In this document: positions 1-7,684 of the stretch, piece by piece | How positions within the stretch are numbered: the first letter of the stretch is position 1 | Layout: every line of letters starts with the position of its first letter | DNA from: UBA7359 sp964523895 | GTDB lineage: Bacteria; Pseudomonadota; Gammaproteobacteria; Eutrophobiales; Eutrophobiaceae | Reading direction: 5' to 3' | Assembly: GCA_964523895.1 (NCBI GenBank) | Contig: CAZGBJ010000016.1 | Location: forward strand, 1 to 57,742 | Length of the DNA: 57,742 bases | The notes under the pieces: generated by a model | What the model was told of the DNA's origin: nothing | Database searches by the model: none | The model's input: the letters and a program-made list of their open reading frames with translations, nothing else | Program-made: the position numbers and the translations under genes

Positions 1-2
1 CT

Positions 3-107
3 TTACGTTTCTACTTTGTACCGGAAAAGGAAGGGGTTATGACGGTTAAAGGAACTGATACCAAAAAGAATGCGTTCAGTTCTACGTATGATGTGACATC
101 TGCTTAA
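3..107 (+). CDS. C-terminal fragment of a gene cut by the window edge; possibly a SoxZ/SoxYZ-like sulfur carrier
   Basis: An open frame enters from the left edge and ends at TAA 105-107, giving about 34 residues with the pattern RFYFVPEKEGVMTV followed by a short beta-rich tail. A terminal FxFxP-EKxG-xxTV strand pair recalls the C-terminal immunoglobulin-like fold of SoxZ and of quinoprotein-associated SoxYZ-type carriers. This is pattern memory only and cannot be confirmed on so short a piece. The strong terminator just downstream supports this being the true end of a plus-strand transcription unit. Confidence 0.4.
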   Translation, partial: LRFYFVPEKEGVMTVKGTDTKKNAFSSTYDVTSA

Positions 108-156
108 TAGAGATCTATGTAAAGGAAATCTATGTAAGGGAACGCAAGGACGTATT

Positions 157-200
157 GAGGGTTAGCACCATAGGATTTGTGTGCTAACCCTCATCTTTTT
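157..200 (+). terminator. Rho-independent terminator
   Basis: A perfect 12-bp stem (GAGGGTTAGCAC at 157-168 pairing with 181-192) encloses a 12-base loop and is followed by ATCTTTTT. The T-run lies only on the plus-strand side, so it ends the transcript of the gene cut by the window edge. It also separates that gene from the convergent thioredoxin-like gene. Confidence 0.85.
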
Positions 201-239
201 AAAAGTAGTGATAGTTGCTAATTCTTGAATAGGTCAATA

Positions 240-755
240 TCAATCGAACTCGGCAGACAATGGATTAGTATCTTCTTCAAAGTTAGCGATAAACTTTTCT
301 ATTTCTTCAATCTCAACAACGCCAGGCCAACGGGCTAGTGGACGTCCATCAGGGTGATATATAGCAATTAAAGGAATACCAACAAGTCTTAATCCTATAA
401 ATTCAGAAGCTTGATCGAAATCAGCTAAAAACAGGGGATAACCCAAGGGATTTTTTGAAATAAAATCTCGAATAATATCCATTTTGCCATAAGCAAAACT
501 GGGAAAGTCTAAGGTCAATCCTAGTACCGGTATATTCGGATTTCGCGCTATGAATTTTTTGATTTGGGGTAATTCAATTCTGCAAGCACTGCAACTGGGA
601 CTCCACACATTCACCACAACCCATTGTCCATTACCAATGTAATCACTTATTGGTTCTTCTACGCCGTTAACGTTTACAAGTCGCATATCAAGGACATCCG
701 CCTTTATCGGCAGAGAAATAAACAAGATGAAAATTATAAGAATAATGCGTGTCAT
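240..755 (-). CDS. Periplasmic TlpA/ResA-like thioredoxin-fold protein
   Basis: A 171-residue protein begins with a hydrophobic export signal (about residues 1-19, ending PIKA). A thioredoxin fold follows with the redox motif WSPSCSACR, cysteines 55 and 58. The cis-proline expected before the last strands is at Ile127-Pro128. This is the TlpA/ResA class of membrane- or periplasm-located thiol-disulfide oxidoreductases, which reduce client disulfides, for example in cytochrome c or copper-site maturation. No lipobox is seen, so it is either cleaved to the periplasm or anchored by its signal. It stands alone on the minus strand, convergent with the SoxZ-like fragment. The client is unknown; the nearby secreted four-cysteine protein is one possibility, by proximity only. 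Confidence 0.85.
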   Translation of the reverse strand: MTRIILIIFILFISLPIKADVLDMRLVNVNGVEEPISDYIGNGQWVVVNVWSPSCSACRIELPQIKKFIARNPNIPVLGLTLDFPSFAYGKMDIIRDFISKNPLGYPLFLADFDQASEFIGLRLVGIPLIAIYHPDGRPLARWPGVVEIEEIEKFIANFEEDTNPLSAEFD

Positions 756-1016
756 TTTGGTTTTAAGGTTAATTTAACAATGTTTATAGGAGCAAAGTAT
801 CATTACTTAGTTCCGTATCTGATATCAAAGTAAACTATATTTCTATAGTTATAGTTATAGTGATAGAAAAAATAAATCAATATAGTAGAAATAATTAATT
901 TTACATATAGCGACGTTATGTCTAATCTGTTACTTAAGTAATAGGTGAATCTAAATACAATAGTATCAATATTACTGAATGTTGCACTTTAACGCTGTTA
1001 CACATGAGGAAATAAA

Positions 1017-1481
1017 ATGATTGATATAGGAATAACTGAAGATAACAGGATAAAAATAGCGGAAGGTTTGAAGCGATTATTGGCTGATTCATACACGCTG
1101 TATTTGCAAACTCATAATTTCCATTGGAACGTTACCGGCTCTCAATTTCGTGAATTGCACTTAATGTTTGAAGAGCATTACACTGAATTAGCTATTGCCG
1201 TAGATGATATAGCAGAACGTATTCGTACTTTAGATGTTATAGCACCGGGGACGTATAAAGAATTTGCCAGACTTAGTTCAATTAACGAAGTGGAAGGGGT
1301 TCCCAATGCAGAAGATATGGTTGACTTGTTGAATAAAGGTCATGAACAGGTAGTCAGAACTTCACGTGAAGTATTGACGTTGGCACAAGAGGCTGACGAT
1401 GAATCAACGGCTGCACTGGTTTCTGATCGAATGCGAATTCATGAAAAAACATCATGGATGTTACGCGCCATTAGAAAATAA
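1017..1481 (+). CDS. dps: Dps family ferritin-like DNA-protection protein
   Basis: A 154-residue four-helix-bundle protein of normal Dps length. The first helix carries THNFHWNVTG (His36) and the next LHLMFEEHY (His48). The sequence VDDIAERIR supplies Asp63 and Glu67. These are the inter-subunit ferroxidase ligands of Dps. Family members form 12-mers that oxidise and store iron with peroxide and can coat DNA. The N-terminal tail is short and has few lysines, so DNA binding is uncertain. GAGGAAA lies just before the ATG. The 260-base upstream region is AT-rich with a TATAGT-type direct repeat near 842-860; I could not assign an OxyR or Fur site. The next gene follows after 30 bases and may be co-transcribed. 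Confidence 0.93.
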   Translation: MIDIGITEDNRIKIAEGLKRLLADSYTLYLQTHNFHWNVTGSQFRELHLMFEEHYTELAIAVDDIAERIRTLDVIAPGTYKEFARLSSINEVEGVPNAEDMVDLLNKGHEQVVRTSREVLTLAQEADDESTAALVSDRMRIHEKTSWMLRAIRK

Positions 1482-1511
1482 AAAATATATTATCCATAAG
1501 GAGACAAAGTA

Positions 1512-1889
1512 ATGAAAACAATATTTATCAGTATGGCTCTATTTTTACTGGGAACAGGTTCTGCTTTAGCGGACGAATACCCGACTCAAGATACCGTGCG
1601 CTATGTATTAGGTTGTATGGCTGACCTGGGTGGTCAGACAGATGAAAATTTATATACCTGCGCCTGTCGATACGACACGATCAGGAGTAAAATGTCATTT
1701 AGTGATTATGAGGAAGGCGTGACTTTCGAAAGAAACAAGAAAATGCCAGGAGAAAAAGGTTCTTCTTTTAGAGATAATGAAAGAGCAGAACATTTTTATG
1801 AAGAATTATTGGCAGTTAGAGAAGTCGCCGATGCAAATTGTATCGTGGTTAAGCGCGTGAAAATGATAAATCCCACTAATAGAGAGTGA
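1512..1889 (+). CDS. Small secreted four-cysteine protein of unknown function
   Basis: A 125-residue protein with a clear signal peptide (residues 1-20, ending GSALA before DEYP) and an AGGAG-like site ahead of the ATG. The mature part has four cysteines, Cys35, Cys50, Cys52 and Cys110. The order is C-x14-CAC and a late Cys, which fits two periplasmic disulfides. Acidic and charged helices follow (SDYEEGVTFERNKKMPGEKG). I recall similar small proteins near PQQ-dependent dehydrogenase and SoxYZ-carrier genes; that recollection is not verified here, though the SoxZ-like tail at the window start would fit. It is probably co-transcribed with dps. No function is assigned. Confidence 0.75.
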   Translation: MKTIFISMALFLLGTGSALADEYPTQDTVRYVLGCMADLGGQTDENLYTCACRYDTIRSKMSFSDYEEGVTFERNKKMPGEKGSSFRDNERAEHFYEELLAVREVADANCIVVKRVKMINPTNRE

Positions 1890-2121
1890 TTTTTATTTTA
1901 AGCTTTGCTGTAGTTATTACCAAATCATCACTAGTTGGACATTATTTGTGATTCTTATTTCCTCGTTAAGCACGAAGTAGTTTGGCGCCCATCTTTCTTT
2001 AACTCATTTATAGATATCGTCGAACTAAATTTTCAGAGCGATATAATCAGCGGAACTTATCTGATAAAATTCATTGCGAATTTATTCATTTGCTATAACA
2101 AAAAATTAAAAAGGCGTATCA

Positions 2122-3558
2122 ATGAAATTATGTCCCGTTATCCTGGCTGGTGGGGGTGGGACCCGTCTCTGGCCATTATCAAGAGAGCATTACCCTAAAC
2201 AATTTTTGAAATTGTTTGATGATAATACCTTATTGCAAAATACGCTTTTACGACTAGATGGAATGAGTACTTCTCTTGATATTCTAGATCCAGTAATTAT
2301 ATGTAATGAAGCCCATCGCTTTCTTGTTGCAGAACAAAGTGCACAAATCGCCAGAAATATTAGTCGTATTGTTCTTGAACCTGCGGGTCGAAATACGGCG
2401 CCTGCGCTAACGGTTGCCTCATTGAATCAGGATGATGCGATCATCATTATGATGCCGGCAGATCACATTATTGGAAAAGTGGATTTATTTCACCAGGCAA
2501 TAAATGCCGGTATTGAAATGGCGAAAAATAATTATCTGGTTACTTTTGGAATTAAACCGGATGCTCCTGAAACAGGTTATGGTTATATTCATATCGATGG
2601 TGAAATTCAGTCTATTGAAAATCAATCCATTCATGCCATAAGTGGCTTTACGGAAAAGCCAGAACAGTCTTTGGCTGAAGAATATTTAAGTTCAGGTGAT
2701 TATTTATGGAACAGTGGTATTTTTATGATGAAGGCATCAGTTTGGTTGGAGAAAATAAAGCTTCTACAAGCTCCGATTTATGATGCATGTATGGATGCTA
2801 TTAGTAAGGGTGAAACTGACGGGCTGTTTTTTAGATTAGATGAGTCATCTTTTCTTGATTGTCCTGATGACTCTATTGATTATGCGGTAATGGAAAAATT
2901 GGCACAGAATGACGATGAGAATCTCGCTGTTATACCGGTTGATGTGGATTGGTCTGATGTAGGCGCCTGGTCTTCGGTATGGGAACTAAATGACAAAGAT
3001 GATAATAATAATTCTATTGAAGGGGACGTTATTGCAGAGCAAACCAGGAATTGTTTGATTAAAAGTGAGCGAGGACTAGTTGTCACTATCGGCTGCGAAG
3101 ATATGGTTATTATTGATTCTGACGATGCAATAATGATTGCTAATAAAGATAAGACTCAAGATGTAAAAAAGATAGTTGAGAAATTAAAAAATAAAAAAAG
3201 AAGTGAATTTTTAACGCATCGAAAGGTCTATCGACCATGGGGTAGTTTTGATTCAGTCGATTTTGGTGATAATTTTCAGGTTAAACGGTTAACAATAAAT
3301 CCGGGTCGAAAATTATCACTACAATCACATGAAAAACGTGCAGAACATTGGGTTGTTGTTAAAGGTGTTGCTACTGTAACTAAAGGTGAAGAGAAATTTC
3401 TATTGCATGAAAATGAATCAACTTACATTCCTTTAGGAACAAAACATCGACTGGAAAATGCAGGTGATGAACTTTTGGAAATTATAGAAGTTCAATCCGG
3501 TTCTTATTTAGGAGAGGATGATATTGTTCGTTATGATGACGATTTTGGCAGGAATTAA
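2122..3558 (+). CDS. manC: Mannose-1-phosphate guanylyltransferase / mannose-6-phosphate isomerase
   Basis: A bifunctional type II enzyme of 478 residues, the usual length. The nucleotidyltransferase domain opens with the signature ILAGGGGTRLWPLSR followed by YPKQF. It continues through the PADH segment, FTEKP and DVDWSDVGAW. From about residue 365 a cupin isomerase domain begins at YRPWGSFDSVD, with metal-site residues in SLQSHEKRAEHW and the terminal YLGEDDIVRYDDDFGR. It makes GDP-mannose for surface polysaccharide or glycan. The start follows AAAAAGGCG by about ten bases. The 230 bases upstream contain no gene and no promoter I can call with confidence. It sits just ahead of the arsenosugar-type genes, spaced 27 bases from arsS. 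Confidence 0.95.
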   Translation: MKLCPVILAGGGGTRLWPLSREHYPKQFLKLFDDNTLLQNTLLRLDGMSTSLDILDPVIICNEAHRFLVAEQSAQIARNISRIVLEPAGRNTAPALTVASLNQDDAIIIMMPADHIIGKVDLFHQAINAGIEMAKNNYLVTFGIKPDAPETGYGYIHIDGEIQSIENQSIHAISGFTEKPEQSLAEEYLSSGDYLWNSGIFMMKASVWLEKIKLLQAPIYDACMDAISKGETDGLFFRLDESSFLDCPDDSIDYAVMEKLAQNDDENLAVIPVDVDWSDVGAWSSVWELNDKDDNNNSIEGDVIAEQTRNCLIKSERGLVVTIGCEDMVIIDSDDAIMIANKDKTQDVKKIVEKLKNKKRSEFLTHRKVYRPWGSFDSVDFGDNFQVKRLTINPGRKLSLQSHEKRAEHWVVVKGVATVTKGEEKFLLHENESTYIPLGTKHRLENAGDELLEIIEVQSGSYLGEDDIVRYDDDFGRN

Positions 3559-3585
3559 TCAGAGGTTCTTTAGGTAATTATACTT

Positions 3586-4548
3586 ATGTACGATACTTTG
3601 CCCCATCTAAATCAAATGGATTTTCCTATAATCGAGAGAGGTGGTTTAGATACATTACAAATAAATATTGGTCTGAAGTGTAATCAGCAATGTGTTCATT
3701 GTCATGTCAATTCAAGTCCAAAAAGAACAGAGATGATGTCTCCCGAAACGCTGGAATCAGTTAAATCATTTCTAGTTAAGAAGAATATTCAAACGCTTGA
3801 TGTCACAGGTGGTGCTCCAGAATTACATCCTGAGTTTAAAAATCTTGTTACCTACGCTAAAGAAAATCATATACATATTATTGATCGATGTAATCTGACA
3901 ATTTTATTAGAAGAAGGCATGGATGGTCTTGCTCAATTTCTTGCAGAAAATGAAGTGGAAATTATTGCATCTTTACCTTGTTATGAATTAGAAAATGTGG
4001 ATAAACAACGTGGTAAAGGTGTCTTTGATAAGAGTATCCTTGGATTGAAACAATTGAATAAATTAGGTTACGGTAAGTCAGATGAAAAACTTATTTTAAA
4101 CCTTGTTTATAATCCACAAGGTCCTACGTTACCACCTTCACAAGATGAACTCGAAAGAGCTTATAAAAAAGAATTAGCTGACCGGTATAACATCGAATTT
4201 AATCAACTTTTTACACTTTGCAATATGCCTATACAACGCTTTGGCAGCACGCTGATATCCAGAAATGAATTAAGTGATTATATGATGTTGCTTAAACAAT
4301 CCTATCGAAGCGAAAATCTGGAAAATGTAATGTGTCGTCATCTACTCAGTGTTGACTGGCAAGGCAATGTTTATGATTGTGATTTTAACCAAATGCTGGG
4401 ATTGAACATACAAGATAATAAAAAACGCGTACATATTTCCGAACTTATTGATACGAATGTAGAGGGTAATTCAATTGCTGTGCGTGACCATTGTTTTGGC
4501 TGTACAGCAGGACAAGGCAGTAGTTGTGCCGGCGCTCTTTCTTCGTAA
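3586..4548 (+). CDS. arsS: Radical SAM protein of the arsenosugar biosynthesis (ArsS) type
   Basis: A 320-residue radical SAM protein. Its cluster motif CNQQCVHC (Cys32, Cys36, Cys39) binds the 4Fe-4S cluster that cleaves S-adenosylmethionine. VTGGAPELHPEF is the following glycine-rich strand and PTLPPSQDELE the family-specific middle. The C-terminal domain ends in CFGCTAGQGSSC, a cysteine-rich tail typical of the DUF3641/ArsS class. Known ArsS proteins transfer a 5'-deoxyadenosyl group to methylated arsenic to build arsenosugars. The next two genes match the partner families TIGR04283 and TIGR04282. No arsM methyltransferase is present in the window, so the substrate in this organism is inferred, not shown. 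Confidence 0.85.
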   Translation: MYDTLPHLNQMDFPIIERGGLDTLQINIGLKCNQQCVHCHVNSSPKRTEMMSPETLESVKSFLVKKNIQTLDVTGGAPELHPEFKNLVTYAKENHIHIIDRCNLTILLEEGMDGLAQFLAENEVEIIASLPCYELENVDKQRGKGVFDKSILGLKQLNKLGYGKSDEKLILNLVYNPQGPTLPPSQDELERAYKKELADRYNIEFNQLFTLCNMPIQRFGSTLISRNELSDYMMLLKQSYRSENLENVMCRHLLSVDWQGNVYDCDFNQMLGLNIQDNKKRVHISELIDTNVEGNSIAVRDHCFGCTAGQGSSCAGALSS

Positions 4549-4552
4549 AAAA

Positions 4553-4687
4553 TAGCCACAGAGTTCTCAGAGAACACAGAGAAAAAAATAATAGACATAT
4601 AAATATTAAGAATGAGGCTGTTTATTATGCCTGTTTTTATTTAATTTTATTTGTCTTTCTATGTGTTCTCTTTCATCTCTTTGGCTA
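4553..4687. repeat. GCCACAGAG inverted-repeat element, copy 1
   Basis: An imperfect inverted repeat with arms at about 4553-4586 and 4654-4687. The arms share TAGCCA and AGAGAACACA and agree at roughly 27 of 34 positions. An AT-rich centre separates them. It begins 4 bases after the arsS stop codon and lies between arsS and the next glycosyltransferase gene. Similar elements occur at 32973, 36917 and 55308. It could fold into a long hairpin in mRNA and contains no gene. Confidence 0.75.
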
Positions 4688-4708
4688 ATAAAAAAACAGG
4701 TGTGATTT

Positions 4709-5395
4709 TTGAATAATAAACAACTTAAACTTTCTATTGTTATTCCTGTATTAAATGAATCTGAACAGATCGAACGTTGTTTGAACGAGCTTCAATTTTT
4801 AAGACAACAGGGACATGAAGTGATCGTTGTTGATGGTGGCAGTAATGATAATACTGTTTCATTAGCATTGCCTTTATGTGATCACCTTATTCAATCAAAA
4901 AAAACACGTGCAATTCAAATGAATTCAGGTGCAATAAAAGCAACTGGAGATTGTATATTATTTTTACATGCGGACACGTTCTTACCCTTAGAAGTTGTCG
5001 ATTTATTTTTGTCACTGCAAAATGTTGAGAAAAAATGGGGTCGTTTTGACATAAAGCTATCAGGTACTGATGGCTTGTTTCGTATAATTGAGAAATGTAT
5101 GAATATTCGTTCAAGACTAACGGGTATTGCAACGGGTGATCAAGTTGTATTTGTTGGTAGAGAATTATTTAATGAAATTAATGGATTTCCGGAAATAGCT
5201 TTGATGGAGGATATTGCAATTTCACGATTATTATTAAAATGGTCAAAACCGGTTTGTTTTAGAGAAAAGGTGATTAGTTCAAGTCGGCGTTGGGAAGAAC
5301 ACGGAATAATAAAAACAATATTAAAAATGTGGGTAATTCGTCTTCTGTATTTTTTTCATATTGATACGAATAGATTGGCAAAGATTTATTCATGA
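4709..5395 (+). CDS. Family 2 glycosyltransferase, TIGR04283 (arsenosugar-associated) type
   Basis: A 228-residue GT-A glycosyltransferase starting at TTG, with AGGTG seven bases upstream. It begins with the nucleotide-binding strand LSIVIPVLNESEQIERCL, then VVDGGSNDNT, and the acidic metal-binding segment LFLHADTFLP replaces a classical DxD. WGRFDIKLSG and the late GFPEIALMEDI, which supplies the likely catalytic acid, fit the short single-domain TIGR04283 family found beside arsS. The first 190 residues are catalytic; no membrane segment is evident. Its ATG-TGA end overlaps the next gene by four bases, implying translational coupling. The sugar donor and acceptor cannot be read from sequence. 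Confidence 0.85.
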   Translation: MNNKQLKLSIVIPVLNESEQIERCLNELQFLRQQGHEVIVVDGGSNDNTVSLALPLCDHLIQSKKTRAIQMNSGAIKATGDCILFLHADTFLPLEVVDLFLSLQNVEKKWGRFDIKLSGTDGLFRIIEKCMNIRSRLTGIATGDQVVFVGRELFNEINGFPEIALMEDIAISRLLLKWSKPVCFREKVISSSRRWEEHGIIKTILKMWVIRLLYFFHIDTNRLAKIYS

Positions 5396-6003
5396 TGAAA
5401 AATCAGGGTGCACTTCTTATCTTTGCCAAAGCGCCAGTTGCAGGTCAGGTTAAAACACGTTTAATTCCTGATGTCGGCCGTCAAAGAGCAACTGATTTAT
5501 ATAAAGAGTTTTTAACGAAAACATTAAATACTGCGATAAGAGCAGAATTTTCAGAAAATCATATTTGGGTAAGCGGCAATATTAGTCATCAATACTTTAC
5601 GCAGTTAAAAAATAAGAAACTTTTTAAATTCCACCAACAAAAAGGAAAAGACCTGGGTGAACGCATGTTTAATGCATTTGATAGCACCCTGGATAAATAT
5701 CCTTATGCAGTGTTGATTGGTAGTGATTGTCCTTCATTATTAAGTTCTGATATACAGGCAGCAATGAAATTGCTTGAAAACGGGAAAGATCTGGTATTGG
5801 GGCCTGCAGAAGATGGTGGCTATTACCTTATCGGACTTAGGACAAATAATTCTGAATTATTTTCAAATATTAAATGGGGAAAAGAAAACGTTTTTTCTGA
5901 AACGTGTTCGAGAGCAAAAAAAATAAACTATTATGTCGAGTTATTACCTATGAGGAATGATATAGATCGAGTTTCTGATTTACATTCTTATTTAAGAATG
6001 TAA
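5392..6003 (+). CDS. GT-A fold glycosyltransferase-like protein, TIGR04282 (arsenosugar-associated) type
   Basis: A 203-residue nucleotide-diphospho-sugar transferase-fold protein. It opens with LLIFAKAPVAGQVKTRL, the phosphate-binding loop of the DUF2064/TIGR04282 family. GSDCPSL follows at the metal site, then LGPAEDGGYYLIGL, and IDRVSDL near the end. It overlaps the upstream glycosyltransferase by ATGA, so the two are surely one translational unit. In arsenosugar loci this family accompanies arsS and TIGR04283. Relatives occur widely in bacteria without arsM, so a different sugar-modification role is possible. It ends the plus-strand unit and faces the minus-strand flagellar genes with only 36 bases between the stops. 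Confidence 0.85.
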   Translation: MMKNQGALLIFAKAPVAGQVKTRLIPDVGRQRATDLYKEFLTKTLNTAIRAEFSENHIWVSGNISHQYFTQLKNKKLFKFHQQKGKDLGERMFNAFDSTLDKYPYAVLIGSDCPSLLSSDIQAAMKLLENGKDLVLGPAEDGGYYLIGLRTNNSELFSNIKWGKENVFSETCSRAKKINYYVELLPMRNDIDRVSDLHSYLRM

Positions 6004-6039
6004 AAGAAAGAGCTGATTTTATAAATAATGATATATAGA

Positions 6040-6834
6040 TTAAGCTACTTTGGCATCGGTACGTTTTATTTTTTGTATTATGGATCTTTCCAGTGCAGCA
6101 ATAAGATGCTCAAGTTCTCGACGATCAACCTTACTTATTTCTGCAAATTTAGCGCCGATACGTAATGAACCTGTTTCCTTAATAGTTTCAACATGACATA
6201 TATTTAAAGAACTAAGAATTTTTCGATCATTTCCAACCTGGATTAAACAAGTAGGAAAATAGTCATCATTGTGTATAGAAATATGGGAAGCTGCATTAAC
6301 GCGTAAACACAATCCGCCATGAGATAAATCTCTTAATTCTGCTTTTATCAGAATTTCATCTTCATTTACCAGATTTACATATATGGGATCGTTAATGTTT
6401 GTTGCTATACGATAAGTATTTCGTCGTTGATGGTATTCAATTTCTTTTGGCATCGCAATCTTGTAGTAGGATGCTTTTTCATTTTTTGAAATTGCATTTA
6501 CTGTGCCGATAAAATTTACAAATGCGCCAGAATATTGAGTATTAAAAGTCAGGCTCGTACCTATTTCAACTTTTGCATGACCTTCTTCAGGATAGAGCTC
6601 ATCGATAACCAGATAATTCTCGTCGTCATTGATTTCAATGATGGTGCTGCCATAAAATTCATCAGGATAATCTATTGTTATCGACAGTAGCGAATGTTTC
6701 GAGTGAACTTTTTTTAATAAATGATGGATGTCATCATTAACTGTAAGCTTTACTGATTCAAGATTGGTTTGATCGGTTAAATTCTCTTCCGAAATAAGTT
6801 TTTCAGTGACAATTTTTTTGAAGGGCAGTGCCAT
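6040..6834 (-). CDS. ycgR: PilZ-domain flagellar brake protein (YcgR/FlgZ type)
   Basis: A 264-residue two-domain protein. An N-terminal YcgR-like beta domain (about 35-130) precedes a C-terminal PilZ domain. The PilZ domain carries the c-di-GMP-binding pair: RRNTYR at 137-142 (the RxxxR motif) and DLSHGG at 169-174. YcgR and FlgZ bind c-di-GMP and then act on the motor to slow swimming. In Pseudomonas the flgZ gene also follows flgMN, as here. It is eight bases downstream of flgN, so it probably belongs to the flgM-flgN transcript with the sigma-28 promoter at 7636-7662. Confidence 0.9.
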   Translation of the reverse strand: MALPFKKIVTEKLISEENLTDQTNLESVKLTVNDDIHHLLKKVHSKHSLLSITIDYPDEFYGSTIIEINDDENYLVIDELYPEEGHAKVEIGTSLTFNTQYSGAFVNFIGTVNAISKNEKASYYKIAMPKEIEYHQRRNTYRIATNINDPIYVNLVNEDEILIKAELRDLSHGGLCLRVNAASHISIHNDDYFPTCLIQVGNDRKILSSLNICHVETIKETGSLRIGAKFAEISKVDRRELEHLIAALERSIIQKIKRTDAKVA

Positions 6835-6842
6835 TGGTTTTG

Positions 6843-7274
6843 TTAAACACGGGCAAGGCTGTGTTGGTTATTTGTAGAGTTATTTTTACCCGTAGCACCA
6901 TAAGTGATTTGTTTGTCAGGATTGCCACTCATAATATCAAGTATTTTTTCATTAAATAACTGACTTATCTCTATGACGCCACCGTTAATATTGTTTTGTT
7001 GCTTGCATTTATCCAGGCAAACTTTGATCTCCCTGCTTAAGGTATGTATCTCGTCAGTATCTGCGAGATCATTTTTAGCATAACGCTGTCTTTCCTTATC
7101 CAGTGTTCCAAGTTTGTCCAAAACTGTATTTTTTTCTTCAGCTATTTTACTAATCGAGTCTAAATTACGATCTTTTAGCGCAAGCAGCTCTTCCTGCAAA
7201 AGAGCATGCAGATCATGCAAGGTAGTTACTTCTTGCTCAAGTAGTGATGTAAATCTTCCCTGATTCTCGTTCAT
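6843..7274 (-). CDS. flgN: Flagellar export chaperone for hook-associated proteins (FlgN)
   Basis: A 143-residue, mostly helical protein. The heptad-rich stretch LLEQEVTTLHDLHALLQEEL continues into an LxxISxIAEEKNxVL helix, the FlgN pattern. FlgN binds FlgK and FlgL in the cytoplasm and delivers them to the flagellar export gate. It starts two bases after the flgM stop codon and precedes ycgR, so the three form a tight minus-strand operon. Sequence identity in the family is low; gene order and length contribute much of the assignment. Confidence 0.85.
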   Translation of the reverse strand: MNENQGRFTSLLEQEVTTLHDLHALLQEELLALKDRNLDSISKIAEEKNTVLDKLGTLDKERQRYAKNDLADTDEIHTLSREIKVCLDKCKQQNNINGGVIEISQLFNEKILDIMSGNPDKQITYGATGKNNSTNNQHSLARV

Positions 7275-7276
7275 GA

Positions 7277-7603
7277 TTATGAATCTCCAACTTTACTATC
7301 TAGTAAACGTTCAAAATCAGCCATTTTTTCAGCAGTTTTACTGGAATCAACGGTATAAGTGCCATCAAGAATAGCGCTTTTGACTGATTCAACTCGTTTT
7401 GTATCAACAACAGGTTGTTTTTCGATACTGGCTTCAAGTGCTCTGAGCTTTTCCGCTTGATCCGTTAAACTGACATTATCTTCCGCAGTGCCCTGAGTTT
7501 TATTTCCAGCTGCATTCGCATGATCTCTGGCCAGGTCAGCTTGTTGCTGGCCAGCTAGCCCATTTATAAGAGCCTGGTTTGAGCCTTTTATTTCATTAAC
7601 CAT
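7277..7603 (-). CDS. flgM: Anti-sigma-28 factor FlgM
   Basis: About 108 residues when started at the ATG at 7603 (MVNEIKGSNQ), which has GGTGG eight bases upstream. A longer open frame to 7645 would begin inside the sigma-28 promoter, so the internal ATG is preferred. The N-terminal half is disordered and Ala/Gln rich. The C-terminal half, from VSLTDQAEKL through KRVESVKSAILDGTYTV, is the FliA-binding helical region. FlgM holds FliA inactive until the hook-basal body is complete and then is exported. Its partner gene fliA lies about 39 kb away in the same locus. Confidence 0.88.
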   Translation of the reverse strand: MVNEIKGSNQALINGLAGQQQADLARDHANAAGNKTQGTAEDNVSLTDQAEKLRALEASIEKQPVVDTKRVESVKSAILDGTYTVDSSKTAEKMADFERLLDSKVGDS

Positions 7604-7635
7604 ATAGTTTCCACCATTAATAATTTGATACGAAG

Positions 7636-7662
7636 TTATCGTCAATTCATATTAAAACTTTA
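7636..7662 (-). promoter_or_regulatory. Sigma-28 (FliA) promoter for flgM-flgN-ycgR
   Basis: Read on the minus strand, TAAAGTTT is followed by 11 bases and GACGATAA. This differs from the enterobacterial consensus TAAAGTTT-N11-GCCGATAA at a single position. It lies 33 bases upstream of the chosen flgM start, giving FliA-dependent expression of its own inhibitor. Confidence 0.85.
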
Positions 7663-7684
7663 ATATTATTTTCCTTAAAAATGC

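Noticed and set aside
624..833. 69-codon plus-strand frame opposite the thioredoxin-like gene
   Set aside because: It is the antisense shadow of the TlpA-like signal peptide region and has no ribosome site.
1935..2198. 87-codon plus-strand frame before and over the manC start
   Set aside because: It overlaps the manC N-terminus in another frame and has no recognisable protein pattern; manC has a clear start.
7604..7645. Longer FlgM N-terminus
   Set aside because: It begins in the sigma-28 -10 box, so it would not be on the transcript.
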